Of a stretch of 64,000 nt of DNA, positions 16,748 to 25,602 are shown one piece after another. Made by a program: the position numbers and the translations under genes. The number at the start of each line of letters is the position of its first letter. Position 1 is the first letter of the stretch. The stretch comes from Paucidesulfovibrio longus DSM 6739 (GTDB lineage Bacteria > Desulfobacterota > Desulfovibrionia > Desulfovibrionales > Desulfovibrionaceae). The notes beneath the pieces were generated by a model. The model did not search any database. It was not told where the DNA came from and was given only the letters and a program-made list of their open reading frames with translations. The stretch spans positions 310,001 to 374,000 of the forward strand of contig NZ_ATVA01000014.1 in NCBI RefSeq assembly GCF_000420485.1. Reading direction: 5' to 3'.

Positions 16748-17770
16748 CTAGCCTTCCTCGCCGCGGTTGGCGGGGTCGACCACCGGCAGGCCGGCTTCAT
16801 GCATGGCCGGTCCGAAATCCTTCTCGTACGCCTCGTAGGAATGCGGCTTGATCGCCGGGTTCCAGGGGTTCTCGTGGTGCTTGATGCGCGAGTCGTTGGG
16901 CAGGTTCCGCGTCGGGGACAGGAACACGCCGCCCAGGTGCATCAGCTTGGAGAACGGGAAGTAGACCAGCAGGGTGCTGACCAAAAAGACGTGGACGTAG
17001 AAGGAAATGCCGATCTGCGCGAAGGGCAGATCCGCGTAGTGGAAGGTCACCAGACCCATGGTCACGGCCTTGATGGCCACGACATCCACTTTGGCGAAGT
17101 AGCGCATGTAGATGCCGGAGAGCGCGATGCCCAGGATGAGCAGCAGCGGGAAGTAGTCCGTGAACAGGGAGATGTAGCGGATGCGCGCGTCCCAGAGCCT
17201 GCGGACGAGCAGCAGGCTGACGCCCGCCACGAGCAGCAGATCGGAAAGATACAGGCGCGGAACGCCGACCTGGAGGATGCCGTCGCCGAATTCCAGGGCC
17301 GTGAAGAAGAAGGGCACCGGATCGGTGAAGAGCCTCATGTGGCGGACGGCCACGATGAAGAACCCGTAGTGAAAGAGGATGGCGAAAAGCCAGAGCCATT
17401 TGGCCGAGGCGTAGCCGAGCACTCCGGTTTCCTTGTTCAGCTGCACCTTGGTGTTGCGGAACAGGGAGCGGAAGGCGAACACTTCAAGCAGCATGCGCAT
17501 GAAGGTCTGGGCCCCGGTGGAGGGGTTGTCCCATTTGTTCTGCTTGATCCAGCTCAGGGACTGCTGCTGTCCGCCCGTGGTCGGGATCCGGAACGGAACA
17601 GGGCTACGCGTCCATTTGAAAATTTTGTAAACGAATCCTGCCAGGAAAATGATGATCGCCGTTGTCGGGACGCACACCGCGAAGAAAAACTCCAGGTGCG
17701 CGGAACCGACCCCAAGCAACGGGATCAGCACCAGCAGAAAGACGAAAACGAGTGAGTACATTGCAGTCAT
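16748..17770 (-). CDS. dsrM: DsrM, cytochrome b-type subunit of DsrMKJOP
   Basis: This 340-residue NarI-like membrane protein binds two b hemes and draws electrons from menaquinol for DsrK. The start ATG 17770 follows GAGGTGA, and ATG 17761 is a possible alternative. About six transmembrane segments are present. Histidines suited to heme ligation lie in ILFHYGFFIVAVRH and in GLVTFHYADLPFAQ. It stands first of the five dsr genes, 52 bases after the RsbRD-like gene with which it is probably co-transcribed. Confidence 0.95.
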   Translation of the reverse strand: MTAMYSLVFVFLLVLIPLLGVGSAHLEFFFAVCVPTTAIIIFLAGFVYKIFKWTRSPVPFRIPTTGGQQQSLSWIKQNKWDNPSTGAQTFMRMLLEVFAFRSLFRNTKVQLNKETGVLGYASAKWLWLFAILFHYGFFIVAVRHMRLFTDPVPFFFTALEFGDGILQVGVPRLYLSDLLLVAGVSLLLVRRLWDARIRYISLFTDYFPLLLILGIALSGIYMRYFAKVDVVAIKAVTMGLVTFHYADLPFAQIGISFYVHVFLVSTLLVYFPFSKLMHLGGVFLSPTRNLPNDSRIKHHENPWNPAIKPHSYEAYEKDFGPAMHEAGLPVVDPANRGEEG

Positions 17771-17822
17771 CTACCGTCACCTCGCTTCTATTTTCGGTAC
17801 GGGCAACCCCTTCGCCCGAACC

Positions 17823-18353
17823 TTACCGTTCGTCGGCCCCAGCGGCCGGACTGTCCACGATCATGCGCGCGCGGCGCAGAAGATTGTACTGGGCGCGCTT
17901 GACCTCTTCGACCCGCAGGCTGAAAATCTGCTCGCGGGTCTGGCTGTAGAGGTCGAAGGCGATCAGTCCCATGTTGTCGATGCGCGTTTCCATGGCCATG
18001 AGTTCGGCGAGTTCGCCGGATTCGGCCAGTTCCTTCAGGTAGGCGTCGCGCAGAACCTTCTTGAGCAGGTAGACGAAGCAGAGTGCCTGCGACGGCTTGA
18101 AGTTCTGCACCGAGCGGATGCGGACCAGGGCTTCCAGCGCCCCCGCGACCTGCTCGGCGTCGTCCCAGGCCAGAAAGGCGTCGAAAAGGTCTTGCGCCGC
18201 CTCAAGAATGGCCATGCCCACGGGGTTGGCGAAACGGTCGGTCTGCTTGCGCCAGACCGCCTGCGTCTCGGGCGGATAGGTGCCCAGGATCAGGTCGGCC
18301 CAGCCGCTGACGAGTTTCGCCCTGTCCTGGGCCAGACGATCAGAAAAGTCCAT
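17823..18353 (-). CDS. RsbRD N-terminal domain protein ahead of dsrMKJOP
   Basis: This 176-residue all-helical soluble protein matches the RsbT co-antagonist RsbRD N-terminal domain, a non-heme globin-like sensor module normally attached to a STAS domain. Here the module stands alone with no STAS, kinase or output domain. The segment TDRFANPVGMAILEAAQDLFDAFL is the recognisable core (shown only in part). ATG 18353 has GGGAG seven bases upstream; a start at 18419 is possible but weaker. Its position at the head of the dsr operon suggests a sensory or assembly role linked to the complex. That role is inferred from position only. Confidence 0.78.
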   Translation of the reverse strand: MDFSDRLAQDRAKLVSGWADLILGTYPPETQAVWRKQTDRFANPVGMAILEAAQDLFDAFLAWDDAEQVAGALEALVRIRSVQNFKPSQALCFVYLLKKVLRDAYLKELAESGELAELMAMETRIDNMGLIAFDLYSQTREQIFSLRVEEVKRAQYNLLRRARMIVDSPAAGADER

Positions 18354-18439
18354 CAGCTCCCTCTCTCCCGCGCACGAAGGGCGGAACGACGAATCGGCGT
18401 CCCGCCTTGCTTTCGCCATTTTCGACCCTATGGCGAAAT

Positions 18440-18457
18440 TTGTGAAAATACTCACGT
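18440..18457 (-). promoter_or_regulatory. Possible CRP/FNR- or Rex-like operator before the dsr operon
   Basis: On the plus strand TTGTGA-N6-TCACGT forms a partial palindrome of the CRP/FNR type; GTGA-N6-TCAC is perfect. It lies just below the predicted transcription start. Another perfect palindrome, ACATGCATGT, overlaps the start region at 18465-18474. Confidence 0.35.
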
Positions 18458-18471
18458 ATAAAACACATGCA

Positions 18472-18500
18472 TGTATTCCAGATACCCCTGGAAACGTCAA
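18472..18500 (-). promoter_or_regulatory. Sigma-70-like promoter of the rsbRD-dsrMKJOP operon
   Basis: On the minus strand TTGACG (18500-18495) and AATACA (18477-18472) are 17 bases apart. They lie about 120 bases above the ATG at 18353. Confidence 0.55.
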
Positions 18501-18621
18501 GCGGTTCTGCCGTCTACCCTCGGTGGATCGCACCATGTGGAACGGTTTTCCGGCCCCTGGCGCGTCTTGCGCGGGCCGGGCCGAGCGATTGTCCGCTACG
18601 CCGTGGTTGCGGCGCGCCTTT

Positions 18622-19608
18622 TCAGCGGGCTTTTGTCGGCGCGTCCTCGGCGCAGGGCAGGGCGAAGACCGCGCTGCGCAGCCGGGGATATCCCGAATAT
18701 AGTCCCCAGCGCAAGACTTCCAGGCAAGAAAGCCCGCGTTCGGCCGCGCGGCGTTCCAGAAGCGCCGCCGTGGCGGGCTTTCCGTCCACGGCGAGGACCA
18801 CGTCCGGCCAGGCCGGGCGCATTCCCTCCGCGTCCGGCTCCAGCGGCCAGGAGAGCACCAGCGCGCCGCCGGGAACGCCCAGGATCGTTGCCTGGGCCCG
18901 GGTCAGGTCCGTGAACAGGGGGCGGGCCGTGCTGGGCGTCGAGCCGCCGAAGGCGCGGGAAAGGGTGAAGAGCGCGTCCGCGAGCAGCGTCTGGGTTTTC
19001 CCGTCCGGGGCGGCCAGCTCGGTGGTCCTGCCGGATTCGTGCAGCACGCGCACCCGCCATTCCTCGCTTTGGCCGCCGCCGGGAGTCTCGGCCAGGACGC
19101 GGTGCAGCCGGAGGTCGTCCACGCGGTCCAGCGGCAGGACCAGCGCGCTCTCGCGGCGCACGGCCACGCGCTGCGGCGGTCCGGCCTCCTCCTCGCAGAA
19201 GGGCATGCACAGGCCCACGGGCCAGCGTTCGATCATGGGCGTGCGCCACTCGTATTCGGTCCAGCCGAGCTTGAAGGTCAGCAGGCGCGGCGTGGAAAAC
19301 AGCACCTCGACGCGGCTTTCCGGTCTTCCCGGAACGCGCAGCAGCGGGGCCGTATCGACCAGGGCGCGGCGGGCCGCCTCTGTCCCGGCCATGCTCCGGG
19401 GCTGCCAGGCCACGCGGCCCGGATCGACTTCCGCGGGCCACTCCGGTCCCAGGGGCAGCGGCTCCGGCGGTGCCTTGGGCAGGCAGCCGGACAGCAGGGA
19501 GGCGAGCAGGGCGACGAGCAGGAAGGCGAGGCTCGTGGACAGACGCGGACGCTTCGGCGCGCGGCGCGGCGCGTTCCCTGGCCGGAGGAGTGCGGGTGGG
19601 TTTTTCAT
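18622..19608 (-). CDS. Hypothetical lipoprotein with a PDZ-like C-terminal region
   Basis: This 328-residue predicted lipoprotein has a long basic N-terminus, then a hydrophobic segment and the lipobox LLSGC near residue 42. The middle is rich in beta strands without a family I recognise. Residues about 255-310 (GVPGGALVLSWPLEP, then DVVLAVDGKPA) have the shape of a PDZ domain, as in secreted proteases and their adaptors. No catalytic protease motif is present. It is transcribed toward the dsr promoter region and ends there, and it is divergent from the glyoxalase-fold gene. Confidence 0.6.
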   Translation of the reverse strand: MKNPPALLRPGNAPRRAPKRPRLSTSLAFLLVALLASLLSGCLPKAPPEPLPLGPEWPAEVDPGRVAWQPRSMAGTEAARRALVDTAPLLRVPGRPESRVEVLFSTPRLLTFKLGWTEYEWRTPMIERWPVGLCMPFCEEEAGPPQRVAVRRESALVLPLDRVDDLRLHRVLAETPGGGQSEEWRVRVLHESGRTTELAAPDGKTQTLLADALFTLSRAFGGSTPSTARPLFTDLTRAQATILGVPGGALVLSWPLEPDAEGMRPAWPDVVLAVDGKPATAALLERRAAERGLSCLEVLRWGLYSGYPRLRSAVFALPCAEDAPTKAR

Positions 19609-19719
19609 TCCATGACTCTAGAAGCCGCGCAGGGCAATGGCAAGCGTCCATTTCCGGGGCGGGTTGTCCTTCCCGGCGGGAAGCTGCTATGCTTTTCGAA
19701 ACATGGAGGAACATCGCCG

Positions 19720-20301
19720 ATGACCACGTATACGGGCGTCAACCATCTGGCCATGGCCACGGGCGACCTGGACCGGACCATCCGCTTCTGGCGCGACCTG
19801 CTGGGCATGCGCATGGTGGCCGGGCTGGGCCGCGCCGGCTACCGTCATTATTTCTTCGAGATTTCCGCCACGGACATGATCGCGTTCTTCGAATGGCCCG
19901 ACGTGGAGCCGGGACCGGAAAAGGACCACGGCGCTCCCGTGGCCGGACCGCACACCTTCGACCACGTTTCCATCGGCGTGGCCTCGGACGAAGACCTCTG
20001 GGAACTCAAGGACAAGCTGGACGCGGCCGGATTCTGGGTTTCCGAGATCATCGACCACGGCTTCATCCATTCGCTCTATTCCTTCGACCCCAACAACATC
20101 GCCATCGAGTTCAGCGCGAGCGTGGCCGAGATGGACGTGCGGGCGCGGCCCGTGCTCATGGACAAGGATCCCACGGACGTCGCCCGGGAGGGGGCGGAGC
20201 CCCGGTCCGGCCAATGGCCGCCGGTGACGGATCCCCTGCCGCGCGGGCAGCGGCGCATCTACGAGGGCATGGGGTCGGAGTTGGCGGAAGGGTTCAAGTA
20301 G
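19720..20301 (+). CDS. VOC (glyoxalase/dioxygenase) superfamily protein
   Basis: This 193-residue protein has two paired beta-alpha-beta-beta-beta modules. ATG 19720 follows GGAGGA. The first module begins GVNHLAMATGDLDRTIRFW and supplies the first metal histidine. The second begins FDHVSIGVASDEDLWELKD, with a late acidic ligand in NNIAIEFSAS. This is the layout of metal-dependent VOC enzymes (glyoxalase I, extradiol dioxygenases, epimerases). The C-terminal 45 residues extend past the domain. The substrate cannot be assigned. It converges on the XRE-kinase gene with an overlap of eight bases. Confidence 0.82.
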   Translation: MTTYTGVNHLAMATGDLDRTIRFWRDLLGMRMVAGLGRAGYRHYFFEISATDMIAFFEWPDVEPGPEKDHGAPVAGPHTFDHVSIGVASDEDLWELKDKLDAAGFWVSEIIDHGFIHSLYSFDPNNIAIEFSASVAEMDVRARPVLMDKDPTDVAREGAEPRSGQWPPVTDPLPRGQRRIYEGMGSELAEGFK

Positions 20302-22099
20302 ATTCGGCCCGCGCGGGCAGCCGCACGGTCACGGTGGTCCCGTCGGCCTCGGAGGTCCGCATCTCGATCTCGCCGCCCAGAGTCCGGGTGATGAGCCGTG
20401 CGGAATAGGTGCCCAGGCCCGTGCCCTGGCTCTTGCCCGCCGTGGCGTACTTTTCGAAGAAGTTGCCGCGCACGGCCGGAGGCACGGTGCCGTGGTTGTG
20501 CACGCGTATCCGGACGATCCCGTCCACGTCCTCCAGGTGCAGGGTCACGCTGCGCCCCTGGGGCGAGGCTTCCACGGCGTTCTTGACCAGATTGGAAAGC
20601 ATGGTCTGGAGCAGGAAGGGGTCGCCGTCCACGAGCAGGCGGTCGCTGGTCCAGGCGGGCCTGTCCCCGGCGATGATGGCGAAGCCCACGCCGCAGCGTT
20701 GCAGGATTTCGGCCAGTTCCCGGTTCACGGCCCGGCCCACCTCCACGATGTCCACGGTCCTGGGGCGCAGCACGTATTTGCCCGTTTCCATGCGGAACAT
20801 GTCCTGGTGGCGGCGGACCATGGTCAGCACGCGGTTGGTGGTCCGTTCGATCTCCTGGAGCACGAAGCGTTGCGGCGGGAGCAGGTTCTCGTCGTCCTTG
20901 AAGGCGCGGGCGGCGGTGGCCGCCGCGGCCAGGGGCGTCTGGAGGTCGTGTCGCAGGATGCGCTCCACGTCGCGGCGCATCTGCTCCATGCGTTTTTGTT
21001 CGGTGACGTCCTGGACTGCGCCGATGAGCCGCTGGGGGGAGCCGTCCGGTCCCCGCTCCACATTGGCCCGGCAGTGCGCCTGTCGGATTTCTCCGCTCGC
21101 GCGGACGATGCGGAAGACCATTTCGAACGGCTCGCCGTTAATGCGGGCGTTTCTGTGCCTGGCTTGCAGTTCGGGCCGGTCGTCCGGGTGAATGTGGCCC
21201 AGCACGAGGTCCAGGGTCGGCTCCGCCGCGCCGGGCGCATAGCCGAAGAGGCGGTAGGTCTGGTCGGACCAGTAGATTTCCCCGCTTTCGAGGCCGTGCT
21301 CGAAGCAGCCGAAGAGCGCGATCTCCTGCGCGCGGTCCAGCCGGGCCTGGCTGAGGCGCAGGGCGTTTTCCGTGAGCTTCTGCTCGGTCACGTCGATGAG
21401 CGAGACGACCACGCGGCCCGAGGAGAGCGGGTCGTCCAGAAGCTGGAAATGAATGGTCAGGTAGCGCGGGGAGCCGTCCAGGGCGCGGTGGGTGATCTCG
21501 CCGTGAAACTCGCGCCCGCCCTCGGCCAGCACGGCCATCTCCTCGCCGAAGACGGCGTGGGATTCCTCGGTGAGCACCTGGGGCAGCCCGGCGAAGAGCG
21601 CTTCCTTGTCCGGGGCCTTGAGCAGATCCAGCGTGGCCTGGTTCACGTTCAGGATCTTGACCCGGCGGGCGCATTCGTCCAGTCCTTCGGGGTGGGCGGC
21701 GAAGTGGGCGCGGAAATCGCGAACCCCCTGGTCCTTGAGTTCCTCGAAGTAGGCGAAAAGCTCGGAGAGATCCTCCTCCCAGAGGGAGATGGGCGTGCTC
21801 TCGAAAAGCCCCTGGTAGCGGTTTTCGCTGCGGCTCAGGGAGCAGAGCCGGGAAAGATCCTCCCGCAGGAAAAACTGGGCGGGCTCCACGCCGAAGACCT
21901 CGGCCAGCCGGACGATGACCTCGAAGGACGGCGAGGCCAGGCCGCGCTCCATCTTGGAAATGTACACGCCGGTGACCCCGGCCCGCTCGCCCAGGGCGGC
22001 GCGGCTGAGTCCGGAGGCGTTGCGCAGGCGCAAAAGCTGTTTTCCAAACAGCAGTTTCAGGTTCAGAACCTGCTGCCGGGAAGCTGAAGTCTCGTGCAT
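20294..22099 (-). CDS. Histidine kinase with N-terminal XRE DNA-binding domain and PAS domains
   Basis: This 601-residue soluble protein joins a DNA-binding domain to a sensor kinase. Residues about 15-70 are an XRE/Cro helix-turn-helix (LSRAALGERAGVTGVYISKM). A PAS-like region follows at about 85-240, and a PAS-PAC unit at about 255-375 with the PAC end IGAVQDVTEQK. The kinase has an H-box VERILRHDLQTPLAAA near residue 385, N-box LSNLVKNAVEAS and G-box GKSQGTGLGTYSARLI. No transmembrane segment or receiver domain is present. ATG 22099 has a GAGGGAT site that overlaps a palindrome (22105-22117). XRE heads on kinases are rare, so it may bind DNA directly and change occupancy with phosphorylation or ligand. 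No response regulator gene adjoins it. Confidence 0.88.
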   Translation of the reverse strand: MHETSASRQQVLNLKLLFGKQLLRLRNASGLSRAALGERAGVTGVYISKMERGLASPSFEVIVRLAEVFGVEPAQFFLREDLSRLCSLSRSENRYQGLFESTPISLWEEDLSELFAYFEELKDQGVRDFRAHFAAHPEGLDECARRVKILNVNQATLDLLKAPDKEALFAGLPQVLTEESHAVFGEEMAVLAEGGREFHGEITHRALDGSPRYLTIHFQLLDDPLSSGRVVVSLIDVTEQKLTENALRLSQARLDRAQEIALFGCFEHGLESGEIYWSDQTYRLFGYAPGAAEPTLDLVLGHIHPDDRPELQARHRNARINGEPFEMVFRIVRASGEIRQAHCRANVERGPDGSPQRLIGAVQDVTEQKRMEQMRRDVERILRHDLQTPLAAAATAARAFKDDENLLPPQRFVLQEIERTTNRVLTMVRRHQDMFRMETGKYVLRPRTVDIVEVGRAVNRELAEILQRCGVGFAIIAGDRPAWTSDRLLVDGDPFLLQTMLSNLVKNAVEASPQGRSVTLHLEDVDGIVRIRVHNHGTVPPAVRGNFFEKYATAGKSQGTGLGTYSARLITRTLGGEIEMRTSEADGTTVTVRLPARAEST

Positions 22100-22104
22100 G
22101 ATAT

Positions 22105-22117
22105 CCCTCAGTGAGGG
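22105..22117. promoter_or_regulatory. Palindrome over the ribosome site of the XRE-kinase gene
   Basis: CCCTCA-G-TGAGGG is a perfect 6-bp palindrome 6 bases from the ATG. It is set in an AT-rich flank and is a candidate self-binding site for the XRE head of the kinase. Confidence 0.35.
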
Positions 22118-22207
22118 CGATAATATGAATAGTTCAAGTTTGGCAACTGGATTCGTGTTACATGGAATTTTGCACCGCGGCAGGCGCGCCGCGCAGGGAG
22201 CGGATGA

Positions 22208-23021
22208 ATGCGGAATCTGATCATGTTCCCGGAGAACTGCGTGCGCGCGATTCCTGGAGCGGCGCAAGCGCTTTACCGTGGTCTGCGAGGGCCTGGACCG
22301 GCAGGTGGGCGAAACGCTGCTCGCCCACACCAACAATACGGGATCCATGCTCGGACTCTTGCGCCCCGGGGCGGAAGTGTTGCTTTCCCCGGCGCGGAAT
22401 CCGGACCGCAAGCTGCGCTGGACCTGGGAATTGGTACGCCATCAAGGCTTCTGGGTCGGCATCAATACCCAGACCCCGAACCGCATGCTCCGGTTGGCCT
22501 GGGAGGCGGGCCTGCTGCCCGAAGCAGAAGGGTATGACGGTTTTCGAGCCGAGGCCAAGGTCGGAGAGAGCCGCCTGGACGGGCTTTTCGTGCGGGGGGC
22601 CGGGGGCGGCTCCGGCGTCGGCCCCGGCAGAGGCGCTCTTTCCGGAAGAAAATCGCGCAAGGCAGGACTCGAGCCGACGGACTTCGCGCCGGAAGACCAG
22701 CTCTGGGTGGAGTGCAAGAACGTGACCATGGTCGAGGACGAGGTGGCGCTCTTTCCGGACGCCGTCACCGAGCGCGGGCAAAAGCACCTGCGCGAGCTCA
22801 TGGCCCTGGCGCGCACGGGCGCGCGCGTGGCGCTGTTCTTCCTCGTGCAGCGGCCCGACGGCAAGTGCTTCGGCCCGGCGGACATGATCGATCCGGCCTA
22901 TGCCGAACTGCTGTACCGGGCGCTCGACGCCGGGGTCGAGGCCTGGCCCTACGAGGCCGTGGCCACGCCGCGCGGCATCGGCCTGGGGCGGCGGCTGGGG
23001 GTGACGGAGCGTTCCTTCTAG
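22208..23021 (+). CDS. sfsA: SfsA-family protein with an apparent N-terminal frameshift
   Basis: SfsA proteins (about 230-240 residues) bind DNA through an N-terminal OB-like fold and have a nuclease-like C-terminal domain. The C-terminal part is intact and in one frame: [45 protein letters not shown] and [13 protein letters not shown]. The expected N-terminus is split. Frame from ATG 22208 (GGGAG seven bases upstream) gives [14 protein letters not shown], then [14 protein letters not shown] continues in the next frame. Dropping the A at 22250 would restore one open frame. The only in-frame start for the second part is GTG 22278, which would remove the OB-fold strand. It is either a real lesion or a sequencing error. 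It overlaps the convergent dGTPase stop by four bases. Confidence 0.75.
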
Positions 23022-24259
23022 AAGCTGATGATCTCTTCAAAACTCCGCAGGGCGTAATTGTCGGTCATGCCGGAAATGAAGTCGAGCACGGTCTGGAAGC
23101 GGTCTTCGGGCAGTTCCAGGTCGTAGAGAATCCGGTTGCCGAACTTGTTCGGCGGCGCGCTTTCGCGGCCCTGGGCCGAATATTTCTCCAGCCATTCCAG
23201 GAAGACGCGAAAGAGGATGGGCCGTTTTGCGGCCTCGCGGCGCACGCGCTCCACAGGCTCGCCACGGTCGAGGAGCGCTTCCAGCTCGGCAAAGAGCGTC
23301 TCCAGCACGAGCCGGACGTATTTCTTGTACTGCTCCAGCTTGGGATGCAGGTAGATGTGCCGGTAGTTGAAGGCCTTGAGCCGTTCCATGAACTCGGCGT
23401 TCTTGGCCGAGAGCCGGATGCCCCGGTCCGGATCGGAATGGCGGCGCAGATCCTGGATGAAGAACTGGAGCAGCACCGTATTGTTGATCTCCCGCGCCTT
23501 GATCTCGCCGTAGCCACGGGCCAGTTCGTCCAGCTCGCCGCGCTGCGACGCGGTCAGGATTCCCGTGGCCAGCGCGTCCTCGATGTCCCTGCCGAGGTAG
23601 GCGATCTTGTCCGAAAGCTTGACCACGCAGCCCTCCCAGGTGAAGGGCTCGTGCTGCGCGGGCCGGTCCATGGCCTCCAGCGGCAGGGCCTCGGCGCGGG
23701 GGCGCAGGGCCGCGCTGCCCACCTCGCCGCAATGGCAGACAATGGCGTCGCGCACGCCGTAGGTCAGGTTCAGGTGCCGGTGCGTGCCGCCGGGATCCTC
23801 CAGGGTTTCCAGGTCGTCCACGAAGCGCAGGGAGTTGCGTTCATGCCAGAAGCTGGCCCCGGTGCGCTCTCCGGCCAGGGCCTTGAGCACGGATTCGCCG
23901 CTGTGGCCGAAGGGCGCGTGCCCCAGGTCGTGGCCGATGGCCGCGGCCGCGGTCAGCTCGCGGTTCAGGCCCAGGGCGTTGGCGATGGTTTCGGCCACGG
24001 ACATGACGTGGGCCACGTGCTCGATGCGCGTGCAGATGTGGTCGTTCTGGGGCGCGAAGAAGACCTGGGTCTTGTGCTTCAGGCGGCGGTAGGCCGTGCA
24101 GTGCAGGATGCGGTTGTAGTCCCGGGAAAAGGGGCTGCGCAGGTCGTGGGCGCGGCGGTAGAGCTGGTCGCGTCGGCTGACGGCTTGTTCCCAGAGCGGG
24201 TTGCCGGGCGCCACGGCCACGTCCCGGAAGAGGGGACCGGAATCAGCGGCATCGGGCAT
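23018..24259 (-). CDS. dgt: Deoxyguanosinetriphosphate triphosphohydrolase-like protein
   Basis: This 413-residue HD-superfamily dNTP triphosphohydrolase cleaves dGTP (or other dNTPs) to the nucleoside and tripolyphosphate. ATG 24259 follows AAGGAGA. The N-terminal signature [23 protein letters not shown] precedes the HD motif residues: H in [11 protein letters not shown], the HD pair in [18 protein letters not shown], and a later aspartate in [14 protein letters not shown]. Length and motif order match the type 2 dGTPase subfamily found across bacteria. It is convergent with sfsA and divergent from an EamA exporter. Confidence 0.92.
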   Translation of the reverse strand: MPDAADSGPLFRDVAVAPGNPLWEQAVSRRDQLYRRAHDLRSPFSRDYNRILHCTAYRRLKHKTQVFFAPQNDHICTRIEHVAHVMSVAETIANALGLNRELTAAAAIGHDLGHAPFGHSGESVLKALAGERTGASFWHERNSLRFVDDLETLEDPGGTHRHLNLTYGVRDAIVCHCGEVGSAALRPRAEALPLEAMDRPAQHEPFTWEGCVVKLSDKIAYLGRDIEDALATGILTASQRGELDELARGYGEIKAREINNTVLLQFFIQDLRRHSDPDRGIRLSAKNAEFMERLKAFNYRHIYLHPKLEQYKKYVRLVLETLFAELEALLDRGEPVERVRREAAKRPILFRVFLEWLEKYSAQGRESAPPNKFGNRILYDLELPEDRFQTVLDFISGMTDNYALRSFEEIISF

Positions 24260-24339
24260 GTCTTCTCCTTTGCTGGCGTTTCCTGCCTGCGGCGGGAACC
24301 GCCCCGCCGGGCCATCAAGGGTAAACCGCTTTCGCCGCG

Positions 24340-25260
24340 ATGAAAAGTGCGGTAGTCCAGGCCATGCTGCAACTTCTTCTCGGCGCGGTGCTGATCAGCT
24401 TTTCCGCGGTCTTCGTCAAGCTGGCCCAGGTTTCCGGCGACGCCGCCGGATTCTACCGCATGTTCTTCGGCGCGCTGGGGCTTCTGGTCGCGCTGTCCGG
24501 GCGGGCCGCCCTGGGCCGTGCCCCGGAGCAGCCCAAGGGACGCGAACTGGCGCGTCTTTTGGGAGGCGGCGCGCTTTGCGGACTGTTTTTCGCCCTGGAC
24601 ATCGCCTGCTGGCATTCCTCGATCCACGCCCTCGGCCCCGGCCTGGCCACGATCATCGGCAATTTCCAGGCCGTGCTCGTGGCGGCGTACGCCTACGTCG
24701 TCCAGGGAGAGCGCCGGGGCCGCCGTTTCTACTTCGCCGCGCCCCTGGCCCTGGCCGGGCTCTGGCTCATGGTCGGGCCGCAGTGGGAGTCGCAGTCCCC
24801 GGCCTACCGCGCCGGGGTGGGGCTGGCCCTGGCCACGGCGGTTTTCTACACCGCCTACCTGCTCAGCCTCAAGCGGACCATGACCCCGGAGCGCGTGGGC
24901 AGGGTGGATTCCATGAGCGTGGTCTTCGTCATCTCCGTGACCACGGCCCTGTGTCTGGCCGGGCTGATGCTGCTGCGCGGCGAGAGCTTCGCGGTTCCGG
25001 CCGCGCGGGACTGGCTCGTGCTCGCGGCCTACGGCCTCTTCGGCCAGGTCTTCGGCTGGGTGCTGGTCAGCCGGGGCCTGGCCAAGGTGGGCGCGGCCAT
25101 GGGCGGGCTGTTGCTCCTGCTCCAGCCCGCGCTATCCTACCTCTGGGACGTGCTCTTCTTCGCCCGGCCCGTCACCCCGCTGGAGCTGGCCGGAGCCGCG
25201 ACCGCCCTGACCGCCATCTATCTGGGAGCCACGGCGCGAGGCGCGGCCAAGAGCGGATGA
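24340..25260 (+). CDS. EamA/DMT-family transporter
   Basis: This 306-residue protein has ten hydrophobic segments forming two EamA repeats (about 10-145 and 160-300). It starts at ATG 24340 with a poor ribosome site; ATG 24364 (MLQLLLGAVLISFSAVFVK) is an alternative. The first repeat contains AGFYRMFFGALGLL and the WHSSIHALGPGLATIIGNFQ stretch typical of exporters in this group. It differs in sequence from the EamA gene at 9.2 kb and is not a recent duplicate. The substrate is unknown. Confidence 0.87.
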   Translation: MKSAVVQAMLQLLLGAVLISFSAVFVKLAQVSGDAAGFYRMFFGALGLLVALSGRAALGRAPEQPKGRELARLLGGGALCGLFFALDIACWHSSIHALGPGLATIIGNFQAVLVAAYAYVVQGERRGRRFYFAAPLALAGLWLMVGPQWESQSPAYRAGVGLALATAVFYTAYLLSLKRTMTPERVGRVDSMSVVFVISVTTALCLAGLMLLRGESFAVPAARDWLVLAAYGLFGQVFGWVLVSRGLAKVGAAMGGLLLLLQPALSYLWDVLFFARPVTPLELAGAATALTAIYLGATARGAAKSG

Positions 25261-25602
25261 TCCGGTCCCTGCTCGAAAATAGGCTTGTCTCTTTTTCTGC
25301 GGCAGTCGGAGCCCGCCGTGTCCGCAGCCTGCCGAAATCCATCTTTTCCGGGCCAGGTTTTTTTCCGGTCCGGACGATTCAGGGCGAAAAAGAGCGAAAT
25401 TTGGTGCAAACCTGATAAAAAACAAACTGTTTCATCCATTCGATATAAAGTTTTTCCGTACTTGTCCGAGCAAGCGTCATGAACGCTTTCCTCGTTGCGG
25501 GACGCTCGGCCCAAGGCGGACTTGCGTTCCTCCCATATAGCAGGATGCGTTTGAATTTCCCGCTCGATGGGGGCAGGGTGAACAATAGGGAGAAATGACC
25601 GG
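25261..25602. other. Intergenic region with a flagellar-type promoter candidate
   Basis: These 342 bases lie before the HD-GYP gene. They are clearly richer in AT than the surroundings (especially 25370-25460) and contain no supportable gene. The main signal is a sigma-28-like promoter at 25446-25472. Confidence 0.5.
25446..25472 (+). promoter_or_regulatory. Sigma-28 (FliA)-like promoter
   Basis: TAAAGTTT (25446-25453) is a perfect -35 consensus. After 11 bases comes TCCGAGCA (25465-25472), which matches five of eight positions of GCCGATAA. It lies 130 bases above the HD-GYP start. Confidence 0.4.
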
